Source: Streblospio benedicti
Taxonomy: Eukaryota; Annelida; Polychaeta; Spionida; Spionidae
Assembly (NCBI GenBank): GCA_019095985.1
Contig: CM032660.1
Span: 12,768,556 to 12,832,555, forward strand
Direction of reading: 5' to 3'
Length of the DNA: 64,000 nucleotides
Shown here: positions 51,501-60,800 of the stretch, piece by piece
Layout of the letters: each line of letters starts with the position of its first letter
How positions within the stretch are numbered: the first letter of the stretch is position 1
Program-made: the position numbers and the translations under genes
Notes under the pieces: model-generated
What the model was told of the DNA's origin: nothing
Databases searched by the model: none
Seen by the model: only the letters and a program-made list of their open reading frames with translations

Positions 51501-52617
51501 AACTATTAGAAGTTCCAGCCTGTCGTTGAGTAGATCCTGCTACTTCACCTTCAGATGTATTTCCAGTACCTCCTGCCCTTGGTATAGATTCTTTTACTCC
51601 TGCAATTGTTGATGAGTCTTTCAGAGTGAGAGCGTCATCCATTGTTCCTAATCCTGCATGTGCTTCCAATGCTCTGTGATATGCTTCCAAATCATTAGAA
51701 GTGTCACCAAAGCCCATACCACTTTTAAGGGTGATACCACGAGTAGCAGTATCTGTCCACTTTTTATCTGTTTGTGTGTCAGTATGTGGGCCATCATTTT
51801 CATCATACTCTTCTTCTTCTCTGACTGCTTCTTGCTGTATTCCACTTTCATGATTTGGTCGACCAGATAATAAAGTACGTGCAGTTTCTGTTTGGTCTTC
51901 TCTACCTGTCTCTGGAATAACACTCATTGCACCATCATTTCCTTCACGTGAATCAGCAGGCTTTGTGCCATAAGTAGATTCCAATGAATCAAGAAGAGCA
52001 ACATTATCAAGCAAATGTTTTTCCCCACCACTTTGTTTGTTTGTGTCTCCTAATGTACCAAGCGGTAATGTACCATCTTTATCAATTTCACGGTTAAGAC
52101 GACTATAGTCAACTGTTGAGTCACTTTCTTTCTCAATTTCTCTGAAGAACTTCTCTTTTTCATCTAGTTCATCTAATGTATCAAATCCTGGTTTATGTGT
52201 AGCACCACCTAATGTGATTTTATGGTCAGTTGTATCTGTTGTGTCACCTAAACTAAGTGCAGGAATATCATTTGTAAGTTTTGGCTTCGATCTTGATAGC
52301 AATGAAGTAGTGTCTAAACTTGTATCTTCACTAAGTCTAACATCATGACCATTTGACATGAGAAACTCTTCATTGTTCCCAGTTTTATTTTCTACTGATT
52401 TTTTTTTCAAAAAGCTTTTTCTGTTACCAGTTCCCAAAATTTCACTATCGTCATCATCTTTGGACCACCACGGCTTATCTTTATTTTTCCCTTTTCCTTC
52501 AAGAAAATGGTTAATTTTGGACGTATCAACAGAATCATCTGCGCTTGATATGGACTCCTTGAGAAATTGATCGAATCCATCATCTGAATTCTTGCTCGCA
52601 AACCTCTTACGACTCAT
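39557..52617 (-). CDS. CEP162: CEP162, centrosomal/transition-zone coiled-coil protein, 15 coding exons, 1429 aa
   Basis: Exons in transcript order: 52617-50602, 50103-49949, 49291-49123, 49041-48913, 47055-46986, 46566-46374, 46061-45812, 45502-45140, 44883-44660, 44525-44426, 44116-43991, 43748-43575, 40651-40517, 40262-40134 and 39613-39557. All borders are GT/AG and phases close. The family binds microtubules at distal centrioles and recruits CEP290 in transition-zone assembly (established for vertebrates). Diagnostic segments: FDQFLKES with KPWWSKDDDDSE (residues about 13-60), LLAGYQTENERLYQE (about 715-730), KWYAENQQLLDKD (about 873-885), RKRHPNSLP (about 947-956), ARKFHTPEMRHFEALNEKI (about 1333-1351) and SILEVLRELQRQGV near the C terminus. 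Residues 1-600 are acidic and disordered; the rest is coiled coil. The length is close to human CEP162 (about 1400). I start at 52617 because an acceptor (CCTGTAG|AAATGAG) lies just before it, implying a 5' UTR intron; the upstream in-frame ATG at 52668 would be intronic. A single exon encodes the first 672 codons. Confidence 0.96.
40900..41183 (+). mobile_element. LINE ORF2 C-terminal fragment
   Basis: The plus-strand translation KVKGRPRKSWHDTMKENLKA (41000 region) followed by DRDLWREKLRTA is the typical extreme C terminus of LINE ORF2 after the reverse transcriptase. Only this 3' stub is present, directly abutting the next element. Confidence 0.7.
41184..42168 (+). mobile_element. CCCGGCGTTGCTCGGG-type repeat element, copy A
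   Basis: Starts ACTAGCTGTTTACCCGGCGT (a hairpin-forming ACCCGG...TCGGGT word) and ends CCTCTTCCTTTGTATATATA. Internally, a pyrimidine-rich unit of about 390 bp beginning GTTGAAACAGATGAGATC is repeated (41210 and 41598). The last 300 bp is unique (ACGTGTGACGTGCAACGTAC onward). It shares start, end and internal units with copy B. It is non-coding and the superfamily is undetermined. Confidence 0.7.
42169..42588. other. palindrome-rich spacer between the two repeat copies
   Basis: It contains TTGAAATAGGCCAACCTATTTCAA (42201-42224 region) and GCTAAAACCAGG..CTGGTTTTAGC (42329-42352 region). These may be ends of another small element, but no flanking duplication was identified. Confidence 0.45.
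42589..43393 (+). mobile_element. CCCGGCGTTGCTCGGG-type repeat element, copy B
   Basis: Same start (ACTAGTTGTTTACCCGGCGT), internal units (42618, 42935) and tail (ACGTGTGACGTGCAACGTAC ... TTCCTTTATATATATAGATA) as copy A. The internal unit spacing is shorter and a CACCCCCATCACCTTCCTCC stretch is duplicated. Same orientation as copy A. Confidence 0.7.
46558..46635 (-). repeat. 39-bp tandem duplication spanning a CEP162 splice acceptor
   Basis: 46558-46596 and 46597-46635 differ at only two positions. Each unit contains TATGTAG|GCTTGGACA on the minus strand, the acceptor plus the first exon bases of CEP162 exon 6. Using the upstream copy would add 39 nt (13 codons, ILSFYFVNYVGLD) in frame with no stop. 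Confidence 0.85.
48097..48350. mobile_element. MITE, family copy 2 (diverged)
   Basis: It begins near TTCGTGTTCGTTCTAATAAGC and ends near TTATAAGAACAAATATG. The interior block GGATTAAATTAAACAAATCT...CATATTGTAAGAGTAATAC matches copies at 26905 and 56116. The ends are eroded, so the target duplication is unclear. Confidence 0.7.
48400..48790 (+). mobile_element. RTE-like LINE 3' end
   Basis: The translation in shifting frames gives GRLRWQDHAERK, then CLGMGLIDPNDQKVWK. It is followed by the untranslated word GACTGGGCAGCCAGGCCACA shared (inverted) with 13540 and 31040. Only the ORF2 C terminus and tail remain. Confidence 0.7.
49292..49948 (-). other. CEP162 intron 2
   Basis: 657 bp between exons 2 and 3. 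I see no repeat or coding signal. Confidence 0.7.
50104..50601 (-). other. CEP162 intron 1 (after the first coding exon)
   Basis: 498 bp, AT-rich, without recognisable features. Donor AAAG|GTATGC at 50601, acceptor CTATAG at 50104. Confidence 0.75.
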
Positions 52618-53240
52618 TTCTACAGGAAATGGGTGACCAACTAGAGGCATACATAACAAGCAAGACATTTCCTACATGTAACACACATTATCCAGGTTTT
52701 GTGTCATTTATCACATAGAGAGATACAGATCTTATCACTCAAACAGTATTCATGTCTTAAAAATCCATTTACATATTCATTGAGTACTGAACTACTGTAA
52801 ATTTGACAAGGCTATGATTTCGAACCCATGAGTTATTCATTGTGATGACTATCTTTATGAATTGCCGTTCTAACAATTACCAGTTCTTTTCACTGTCTTA
52901 CATGGTTCAATGTAATGGGAATAAACATGTCTAAAAATAAGTATCCCAACTTTGTAAACCAATTACTGTTGTTTTGGTATTGATTATGACGCTGAATGTT
53001 GCATAAATCTATTGTGCGTCTAAAGTACTATATTTGTCTGTAAACAATGTGAAAATCAATTCATCCATATTGTCAACCTATGGAAAAATAGAGAGTTTTA
53101 AATGAAAATTCTTGAAATTGTCCGCCATAATGTCAACATATTTTAGTATGTAAAAATATCAGTTCGAACATTTTAGCCTCGATGTATAGAAGTTCTACAC
53201 ATTCCTTCGACAAGTGCGCTATTTGATTATGACTGTCAAA
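52618..53240. promoter_or_regulatory. divergent CEP162/TMEM17 intergenic region, likely bidirectional promoter
   Basis: The two start codons face away from each other across 623 bp. The region must hold both promoters, the CEP162 5' UTR exon and probably its leader intron (acceptor at 52620-52621). ATGGCGGAC on the minus strand (about 53121-53129) and CAAAATGGCCGCC around the TMEM17 start resemble YY1-type sites. No convincing TATA box or full RFX X-box was found. Confidence 0.6.
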
Positions 53241-56200
53241 ATGGCCGCCACTATGAGGAGAGCAGTGACACAAGTCACTGATGTAGTTTTTCCACCACCC
53301 AAGTCTTATAAGGATGCTCATCACCAACAACTTTTACAGAAAGGTTAGTTAATGTAGCCTTGTTCTCTGGAGATTTTGAGAAGTTATTTTGTGCGTCATA
53401 TAGTTTATAAATCGTTTATTAACATCAATATTCTCTTGTCAAAACTTGTTTGTTTACATCCGTCGGATCCGAGAATGACGAGATTGCATAGCTCAATGTG
53501 TCATGGCTCATGATTTAACATGCATGACGATAGATATATGTGAACTGTTTTAAAATGAATATCGACATTTGTAACTTGATACCCACAGCATGATAGCTAG
53601 AGCATAAATCGCAGTTCCGCCATTAAGGTTGTCCTCAATATAGCTCAGTGGTTCTATTCTATTCAATAATTGGCTAATTCCCTGGTGGGACATCCCGCCG
53701 ATGACAGTGTGTGTGCCACATGGCTAGGGCAGCCGGTTCCTGAACATGTTCAAAGATCCACTCTCAGCCACCTCCTTCTTCAGACCATTCCATTCCGGAA
53801 TTGTTCGGGGAAAGAAGGAGTGTTTGTATTGCGTGGTGGCTGTTGTTATACTCCGGAACTTAAATGCGTGGTTCGCTCTGGTCCTGGTGTCTGCTGGTTC
53901 TAACGATAATGCCGGCACTGCCATAAGTCCCTGCACAACCTTATACATCATTGTAAGCCTCTGGTTAGATCGTCGGTGCTCCAGGGTCGGCCATTCTAGC
54001 TTCTGAAGCAGATCAGAGGCACTGCGTTGGCGATCATATGTGTTTGTCACGAAGCGAGCTGCTCTTCTGTTAACCTTCTCCAGTTGGTCTTTGTCTTTCT
54101 GGAGATGTGGGTCCCATATCACACTGCTGTATTCAATGGTGGAACGCACTAAAGCCAGGTATGCAGTCTCCTTGGCCTTTCTGGGACAGTAGCGGAGGTT
54201 ACGCCGGAGAAAGCTGAGGGTGTTACTATCCTTCTTCGTCACAATGGCGATGTGCTTGCTCCATTTGAGATTGTTGCTAATGGTCACACCTAAGTATTTG
54301 GCAGCAACCACCTCCTCCAGTATGACTCCACACAGCGTGCAAGAGCTCAAAACATGATTTGCCTGCGTCGCAAGTCCGTGTCCCAGTCATGGCTGACAGA
54401 ATGTTGCCAAAATCGTTATGTCGCGCGGCTGTTACGGAGTTGCTCATCTCCACTGAGCGAGTCGCCACAGTACATTGTTACTACTAGACGGTGGTGACGG
54501 CAAGCTGGAGGTTTGGAAGCCTTGTTAAATTGGCGTGCCCCGTGTAGAGGACAGTCACCCCTCTGCACGTAATAGAACTCACCTAGTTTGAAAACAATAG
54601 TTAGTGTACATGATCCCTCCTCCCCCGAGGCTCAGTTGGTTACCTAGCCTGCCTCAGGAGGTCCAAGTACCAACACCATGTGGTCTCCCTCTGCTATAAT
54701 CATTAAAAATGATGCCTCTGGAGTATCACACAAATTCACAAAAAAAGAAATAGTACACACAATCCGAGAATTTTAGGTATGACATGATCTAGTGGTACTA
54801 TAGATCACCAATTGCACTGCATACAAGCGTCAAACAGCTGGATATACCAGCTCGTTCGGCACCAAACCAGTACGACACAAAAATTCTCGGTCTTTACGTC
54901 ACGAAAGACAAGCTCATATGGCACCATATGTCGAGCTCGTACAGCACTGTTTTTTGTGTTTGCATTGTAACTATTGAAGTATGCTCGTTTCAAACAATTC
55001 TCAAGTAAACCCCCGCGTCACACGTTACGTGATCACACATCCTTAAGGTGAAAACATTGTCATGTTCGCATACAAATTCATGGGAAAGTGGCTGTATTTG
55101 AAGTGATATTTCTGTACTTAAAGTTGCTATATTTTGTTAGTTAATAATTAAAACTCTTTCATATTTGTAATTATAGATAGATACATGTAGATAGAATGTT
55201 TTTATTGAAAAATGTTACATTTGTGATTATAATATAGTTGCAAAATACATATTTATACTTGTAACACCCAGCCCTATGGGCTTAATTGTCACAATTTTAA
55301 TTTCAGAAAAATTATGAATAAATACTGAAGATAACAAGAAACACATACGTAAACTTATAAATCCCTATCAGAAAAATATATTATTTAACATACTGAACAG
55401 TTTTGGGAGCAGAGGCTGCTAAAAAATAGTTTCCTGGGGCTTTAAACATTGCTGGCTGTTACCACAGCGTTCTAGATCAAATAATTGGCAAATAATCACG
55501 ATGTACAAGTGACTCCCAAACACCAAACATTGCTTTTCATTTATTAAGAAATATGTTACACGTTGCAGATGATTTCTTGTTTACGTCAATACAGCACATG
55601 TGCGTTTTTTGTCACCGAAAAAGGAAGTGAGGGTTTTCTTGAGGATAAGATAAGTGATTTCGTAAATAGCGAGTGACATCACAAGGTCGGAGGTCAGGTG
55701 GCATAAGATGTGTATTGCGATTTTTCAATATAATATATAGTAAAAACTCAGCGAAAAAAATGCGTGACTATAGTAACTTTGTTAAATATAATATATCTTA
55801 CATCACATAGGAAAAGAATAATAAAATGATTCCCTATCCGTATCGAAGTATTTTTGTTAAATTAAAGCGCAACATCAGATAGTGTACATGTATAGAATTT
55901 GTGCTGATTACTACACAAATTCCATAAAATACTAATGGAAAAAAAAATCAAACAATGATCAAAGGAGTTGATTTTTTTAGTATATTATATGTTATATTAT
56001 GATGTTTAAGTACGCAACAAATAAAAAATAGGAATCCCTTTCCTACGGAAATAAATAGTTTTTGGTCCACGCTGCAACCGAAAATCCCGAGTTCTAGCAC
56101 ACACATATATACATACCGTATTCGTTCTTTTAAGCACACTCCCCTGTTTACACAGATTGAATATTAAACAAATCTTGCTTTTTTATGCAAATATTTCATT

Positions 56201-59200
56201 TACCTTGCGCCATATTGTAAGTCTTAACAAGTCAGTATACGCCTGGGGCGGTGTGAAAAAGACTAACATGTCGGTATGTGATGGGTGCATTGTGAAAAAC
56301 ATGTCTGGTGCATTGTGATTTGTGTGCACTTTTTAGACATCTCTTGTATTTTTGTTTTTGGTTGAAATTTGTTATTTGTAAGCGCACTGTGCGCTTATTA
56401 GAACGAATACAGTATATATAATGTAATGAACACTTTCAATGATATAAGATGTAATGTTGATTTTTTGAAAACTTAGAATCATTCTAAAGAGGTATTTTGC
56501 CACAATGAATTACAATTATTCAAAGTTTTATTGTTATTATAGTTACGAATCTATTATGCATTTTGATAAAATATTTGTGATATTGTGTATACTATGGCAC
56601 CAGGTTGCAACATTTACATAAAAAATGGAAAATAAGTTGAAGTTGTGTGTAGTTGTAGGCAAATTCTTGTGCTGACCAAGAAATTGTTTTTTTCAGCTAA
56701 CGACTATGTATCCAGTCTTCCACTGCAGATGTGTCTTTTTTTCAACGTTTTCTTTTTCCCATTTTGGTTAATTACATGCATAGTAATACTGGAGATGAAG
56801 GTTTGATTTTATAGTCATATTACTAAAAATTCTATGTATTTGGTACACAGCGCTTGGTCTCTCATTGTTTTGGAATGTTCTTTTATGCTGTGTGAATATG
56901 TTCTCAATGATTTAATTTTGAAGTTTTAAATTTTCTTTATTTTTATTAACGTTTTCAAACCATGTAGTTTCCTTGTCAAAAACTGAAATAGAAATACAAT
57001 ATAAAAACAGTGCAAATACAGTACAAAGAATACGTACATAATACATAATAATACAATGTATTCTTTGTACTGTATTTGCACTGTTTTTATATTGTATTTC
57101 TATTTCAGTTTTTGACAAGGAAACTACATGGTTTGAAAACGTTAATAAAAATAAAGAAAATTTAAAACTTCAAAATTAAATCATTGAGAACATATTCACA
57201 CAGCATAAAAGAACATTCCAAAACAAAATATAATCATATTCACTGCTGGTAAGAACAAAATATCAATTAGAAAATGTATGGATTTTATCACAAAATTCAA
57301 TTGACTTTTGATCACATGAAATTCATCTCATGCATCTCAGTATCTGTTATCCAAATGAATTAATGAAAAGGACCATTTTTCATAAACGAAGATTAAATAT
57401 CTATCATGGACCATTTTTCTTATCAAATAAATGTTTTATATAGTAAAGTGGTCAGTTTTCAAGACAGAATATTGAAATTACGTAGAAACAAAAAGCATTA
57501 ATTCTCGGTGAAATCTATGTTTGTGTACCCATTGACAACATGGCCCATTTGCTCCCTCTAGATTTTAGAATTCGGCTCCGGTGATTGTGTTTAAAAGCTT
57601 TACTATATATAGATTCTCATATTTGTACAAGTCAAGCTGTTATGAGCCACAAAAACAAATCACTTTGTACTTTTTATTTAGAATATAATCATTTCATAAT
57701 ATTCTCATACTAAGTGAGAAATGCAAATATGGCATCATTCATTCATAAGAAATACAGGATTTTATATATTGTGGAAGCCGTGTGTGAAAGAGGGTGTGTG
57801 AGGGGTAGGTAGGGGTTGTGAATAGCATATAGAAAGTGAAATACACATAGTTCCTGTCATAACTCTATCAAACCTAAAATGAAATCCTCCAGTACACCCC
57901 ATCCCAATATCATTACAATATCCAACCTCTATCCACCCCAACACAGAAAACAAAGACTCAAAAGAAAACAATTAACTCCTCCTCTCCCCCCTCCCCCCAA
58001 TTTACTGTATATCTCTGCTTTATTTTCATGGAAAATAATTTATAATTTTTCAATAAAGGGGAAAATTCTGAAAGGGATGAATTCTGACTACTTTACCCTA
58101 TATTAATTATAAGTATATTTTATATAAAATGTCTAAAGGTATTGAACGTTTCTTATTTACAGTTTACCTACTTGTCAACATTGTATCAGATCATACTAAT
58201 AGCAATATTGGCGGTGATGACTATAGTAGAAGTCATAAGATTATACATTGGTTATGTTGGAAACTTGACAGAACAGGTAATGAAACTTATATATGTATGT
58301 GTGTGTGTGTGTGTGCGTGCGTGCATGCGTGCGTGCGTGCGTGTACTAACAGCATGTAATAATTAATGTAATACAAATATAATAAGTATTCAATGTTTGC
58401 TTTTTCATTAATCACTTTCTGTGAAGATTTTATACTATGAATAAGTAAAACAGATCTGTAAAAGTACAAAATATGTAATGTTTCTTCATTAATAAATACT
58501 ATGTATATGTATTATTAATAATATGTATTTATAATTGAGTTTATTTAGTGTTACTTGGATAATATAAGAAAACATATTAAAATATCAAGTGCTCTTGCTT
58601 GTGAACAAAGTTGAGTGAAAATATCGAAGCCACCAGTGTAAGAATTTGTATTATGCTTCAATATGGGTTTACTAATGTTTTGGATTCATTTTATTTTTCT
58701 CATAAAAATTCCTATGTGCGCTTTTAATATTAGAGGCGTAGTGAGAGCTATTCACAGTTGATTGTGATTCTAACTGGCATCCCTAAAAATGAAAGAATAA
58801 TGGTAAATGTCTCTTTTGTCTCTATAAAAGCAGTAACCCAATCTAATTTTATCACAGCTCCTATTAATTCCAAATTTCAGATACCAGTTGTCATGATGGT
58901 ATGGTTCCACAAATATCTAGAAATGGCTTGGTTGTTTGCAGCTTTCTAAAATTTGTGAACATGATCATTATAATAATGATTTGTACATTCATTTTACACT
59001 AGATGGGCTGTTGAATGAAATCTCCCTAAATTTCATGATTTATTTTTCATTTTCCATAGGTTCCTGAACTGGCTGGTTCTTGGCTATTGACTTTATTACT
59101 GCAACTACCGCTTGCACTCTTCCTATTATTAAATGAAGCTACAATAATTATGCCCTTAGAAAGAGCTGTTCATATAGTAATGACAGCATTTGTTGTGTTG

Positions 59201-59909
59201 GAAGTTTTATTTGGCTACTTTGCTATTCGAGGAATGGTGAGTATGGTAGTAGTATACATTTGAATTTGGCTATTTGCATTAGAAAGAAATTGAATTAACT
59301 TACTCCATTTGGACCAGTTTAACTTGAAGGAAAAGACTAAATATTAGAGTTATTCAAAATTTTGTGCTATCAGAGTCACTAATATTGTGTAGAACTATAA
59401 AAGGAAATGAATGGTCATTTCCTAAATTTAGCCATAAATTCATAATTGTGTCTACTTATCAATTCAATTTGTAATTAGCAAAATAGAATACAATAATAAA
59501 ATACAATAATTAACTTAAAACACTGTGTACTTGGTATGTAACATATGTTTTCATTTATATTTTCTTTGATGTTCTTTTCTGCTACGTTATAATCCAAAAA
59601 ATCCAAAAATCAAAGTTTTTAAAAGTTTTGAAATTATTTTATTAAACTGTTTTTGAGACTAAAGTCTCCTTTTCAAAATAAAAAAACACTGTTTTTTTAA
59701 CTTTAAACTATAATTATTCAGCATTTTACAGTAATTGTCCATTCCTCGTATTGTTTTATTGCTCAATAAAGACTTATATTTTGTAATAGGTGAACTATCA
59801 AGTTACCAAGTTCCATCTACAACAGTTTACTGACATTCAGCACACAGATGATGAGTATAACCCAGTTCAAGCGCAAACATATGGATATGATAATAGGTAT
59901 ACAAGATGA
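53241..59909 (+). CDS. TMEM17: TMEM17, transition-zone (MKS/B9 complex) membrane protein, five coding exons, 205 aa
   Basis: Exons: 53241-53343, 56697-56800, 58163-58276, 59060-59236 and 59790-59909, all GT/AG with closing phases. Vertebrate TMEM17 is a four-pass protein of the transition-zone MKS complex that helps control ciliary membrane composition. Here TM1 is about residues 44-66 (QMCLFFNVFFFPFWLITCIV), TM2 about 76-95 (IILIAILAVMTIVEVIRLYI), TM3 about 112-132 (GSWLLTLLLQLPLALFLLLNE) and TM4 about 143-164. Diagnostic family segments are VSSLPLQM, EVIRLYIGYVGNLTE, VPELAGSWLL, PLE(R)A(V)HI and KFHLQQF. The length (about 200) is normal. The start at 53241 has A at -3 and G at +4; the Met at residue 5 is also in good context and could be used. 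The N-terminal 34 residues are the least conserved part. Confidence 0.96.
53632..54672 (+). mobile_element. tRNA-headed SINE-like repeat, copy 2, split by a LINE fragment
   Basis: The head GTCCTCAATATAGCTCAGTG (53632-53651) and the continuation GATTTGCCTGCGTCGCAAG (from 54357) match adjacent parts of copy 1 (7725-8090, minus). About 690 bp of LINE sequence sits between them. The body then matches copy 1 through TACTACTAGACGGTGG and CTCAGTTGGTTACCTAGCC. Confidence 0.75.
53655..54350 (-). mobile_element. CR1/L2-like LINE ORF2 C-terminal fragment inserted in the SINE
   Basis: A 208-codon uninterrupted minus-strand frame reads AAKYLGVTISNNLKWSKHI, NTLSFLRRNLRYCPRKAKE, VRSTIEYSSVIWDPHLQKD, QLEKVNRRAARFVTN and KHSFFPRTIPEWNGL. 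This is the conserved post-RT region of CR1/L2/Jockey-type LINEs. Its intact frame indicates a fairly young, 5'-truncated insertion. Confidence 0.85.
56116..56412. mobile_element. TA-flanked MITE, family copy 3 (297 bp)
   Basis: CCGTATTCGTTCTTTTAAGC and GCTTATTAGAACGAATACAG are inverted ends with TA on each side (56114-56115, 56413-56414). The interior matches copies at 26905 and 48097. Confidence 0.8.
56865..57226. repeat. perfect inverted repeat, 169-bp arms, 24-bp spacer
   Basis: 56865-57033 is the exact reverse complement of 57058-57226 (checked base by base), with a spacer of 24 bp. It begins 64 bp after the donor of TMEM17 exon 2, inside intron 2. The arms contain a GAAAACGTTAATAAAAATAA tail-like motif seen in other repeats here. 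Confidence 0.97.
57227..58162 (+). other. TMEM17 intron 2, remainder
   Basis: No gene or clear transposon. 57770-58000 is less AT-rich, with CCCC/CTCC tracts. Confidence 0.6.
58277..59059 (+). other. TMEM17 intron 3 with a TG/CGTG microsatellite at its start
   Basis: Donor CAG|GTAATG at 58277. A TG run followed by CGTG repeats occupies about 58296-58343, some 20 bp past the donor. The remainder is featureless. Confidence 0.75.
59237..59789 (+). other. TMEM17 intron 4
   Basis: 553 bp, AT-rich. GAGACTAAAGTCTCC near 59655 is a tiny hairpin. Nothing else is seen. Confidence 0.7.
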
Positions 59910-60800
59910 ACTGTGAGTTCAGGAATGCAAGTTACTGACCTGTATTAATGCAGATGTCCATGACTGAAAATGTCAGTGAATCAAGAATATTTTACTGGTA
60001 TTCTGTTAGTAAAGAGATAACTGATACTAATATTTATGTCATGCCTTTCAGGTAGCATTTTTTATCAGGAATGCTTTTGTCAATGATATCTGTGTGTTTG
60101 AAATAATTAATGTACATGCAATATATATTTGTAATACTTTTTTTTATTAGAATCTCAATTACATATGTATAATTTTGAGATTCCTGATAAAGAATAAAAG
60201 GTTAAATTATAGAATTCACTACCAAAAGTAGTCAGACAATATAGATTTATAGTAACTGAGGTCGACAGGTACAATCTCCTCACAGAACGAGAGTTGTGAC
60301 TAATACTATAATGCACATGTTGTGCTGTCTCATGTTGCAATATTGTAAAACGCTCGTTCTCGCTCGTACATAAGTGTATCTCATCTTAAAACAATTGAAT
60401 TTTAGCAGAATAAAATAATGGATCCTATTTATATGCAGGCTTTTAAAGGAAAAACACATTGAGAGGTCATTATTATTTGGTGGGGGCAAGATCTAGACTG
60501 ATGATGGTTCTAAATGTGTTCAGACACTACCAGACAGAAACAAGTTCTGTGCTGTAAATCATAATAGTTTAATAATTTAGTATTATAAATTGAAAATGTT
60601 GCCATCTATTCTATATTTCTAAATGTTTCATTCAGCATATGTATATGGGGATGAAAGTCACGAAAACAGGAACTACCGTGACAACCAAACTAAACTTAAC
60701 TGGATTATGGACCGAGCGATGATACCGGATGTTGTAATGTTATGCTTATTGGAGAAATTGCGCAATACATTTTGAACACACACAGCACAATAAAACTTTA
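59910..60800 (+). other. TMEM17 3' UTR (extent uncertain)
   Basis: AATAAA occurs at 60193-60198 and 60789-60794. Either could end the transcript. No repeat interrupts the region. Confidence 0.45.

Larger units (their letters stand above)
53344..56696 (+). other. TMEM17 intron 1
   Basis: 3.35 kb. It contains the SINE/LINE composite at 53632-54672 and the MITE at 56116-56412. 54700-56110 is otherwise AT-rich with no recognised feature. Confidence 0.8.

Noticed and set aside
52618-52668. Upstream in-frame ATG as the CEP162 start
   Set aside because: The extra 17 residues resemble no CEP162 N terminus, and a good splice acceptor lies between that ATG and the chosen start.
53041-53100. RFX X-box in the CEP162/TMEM17 promoter
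   Set aside because: GTCAACCTATGGAAAA matches only one half of the consensus, too weak to annotate.
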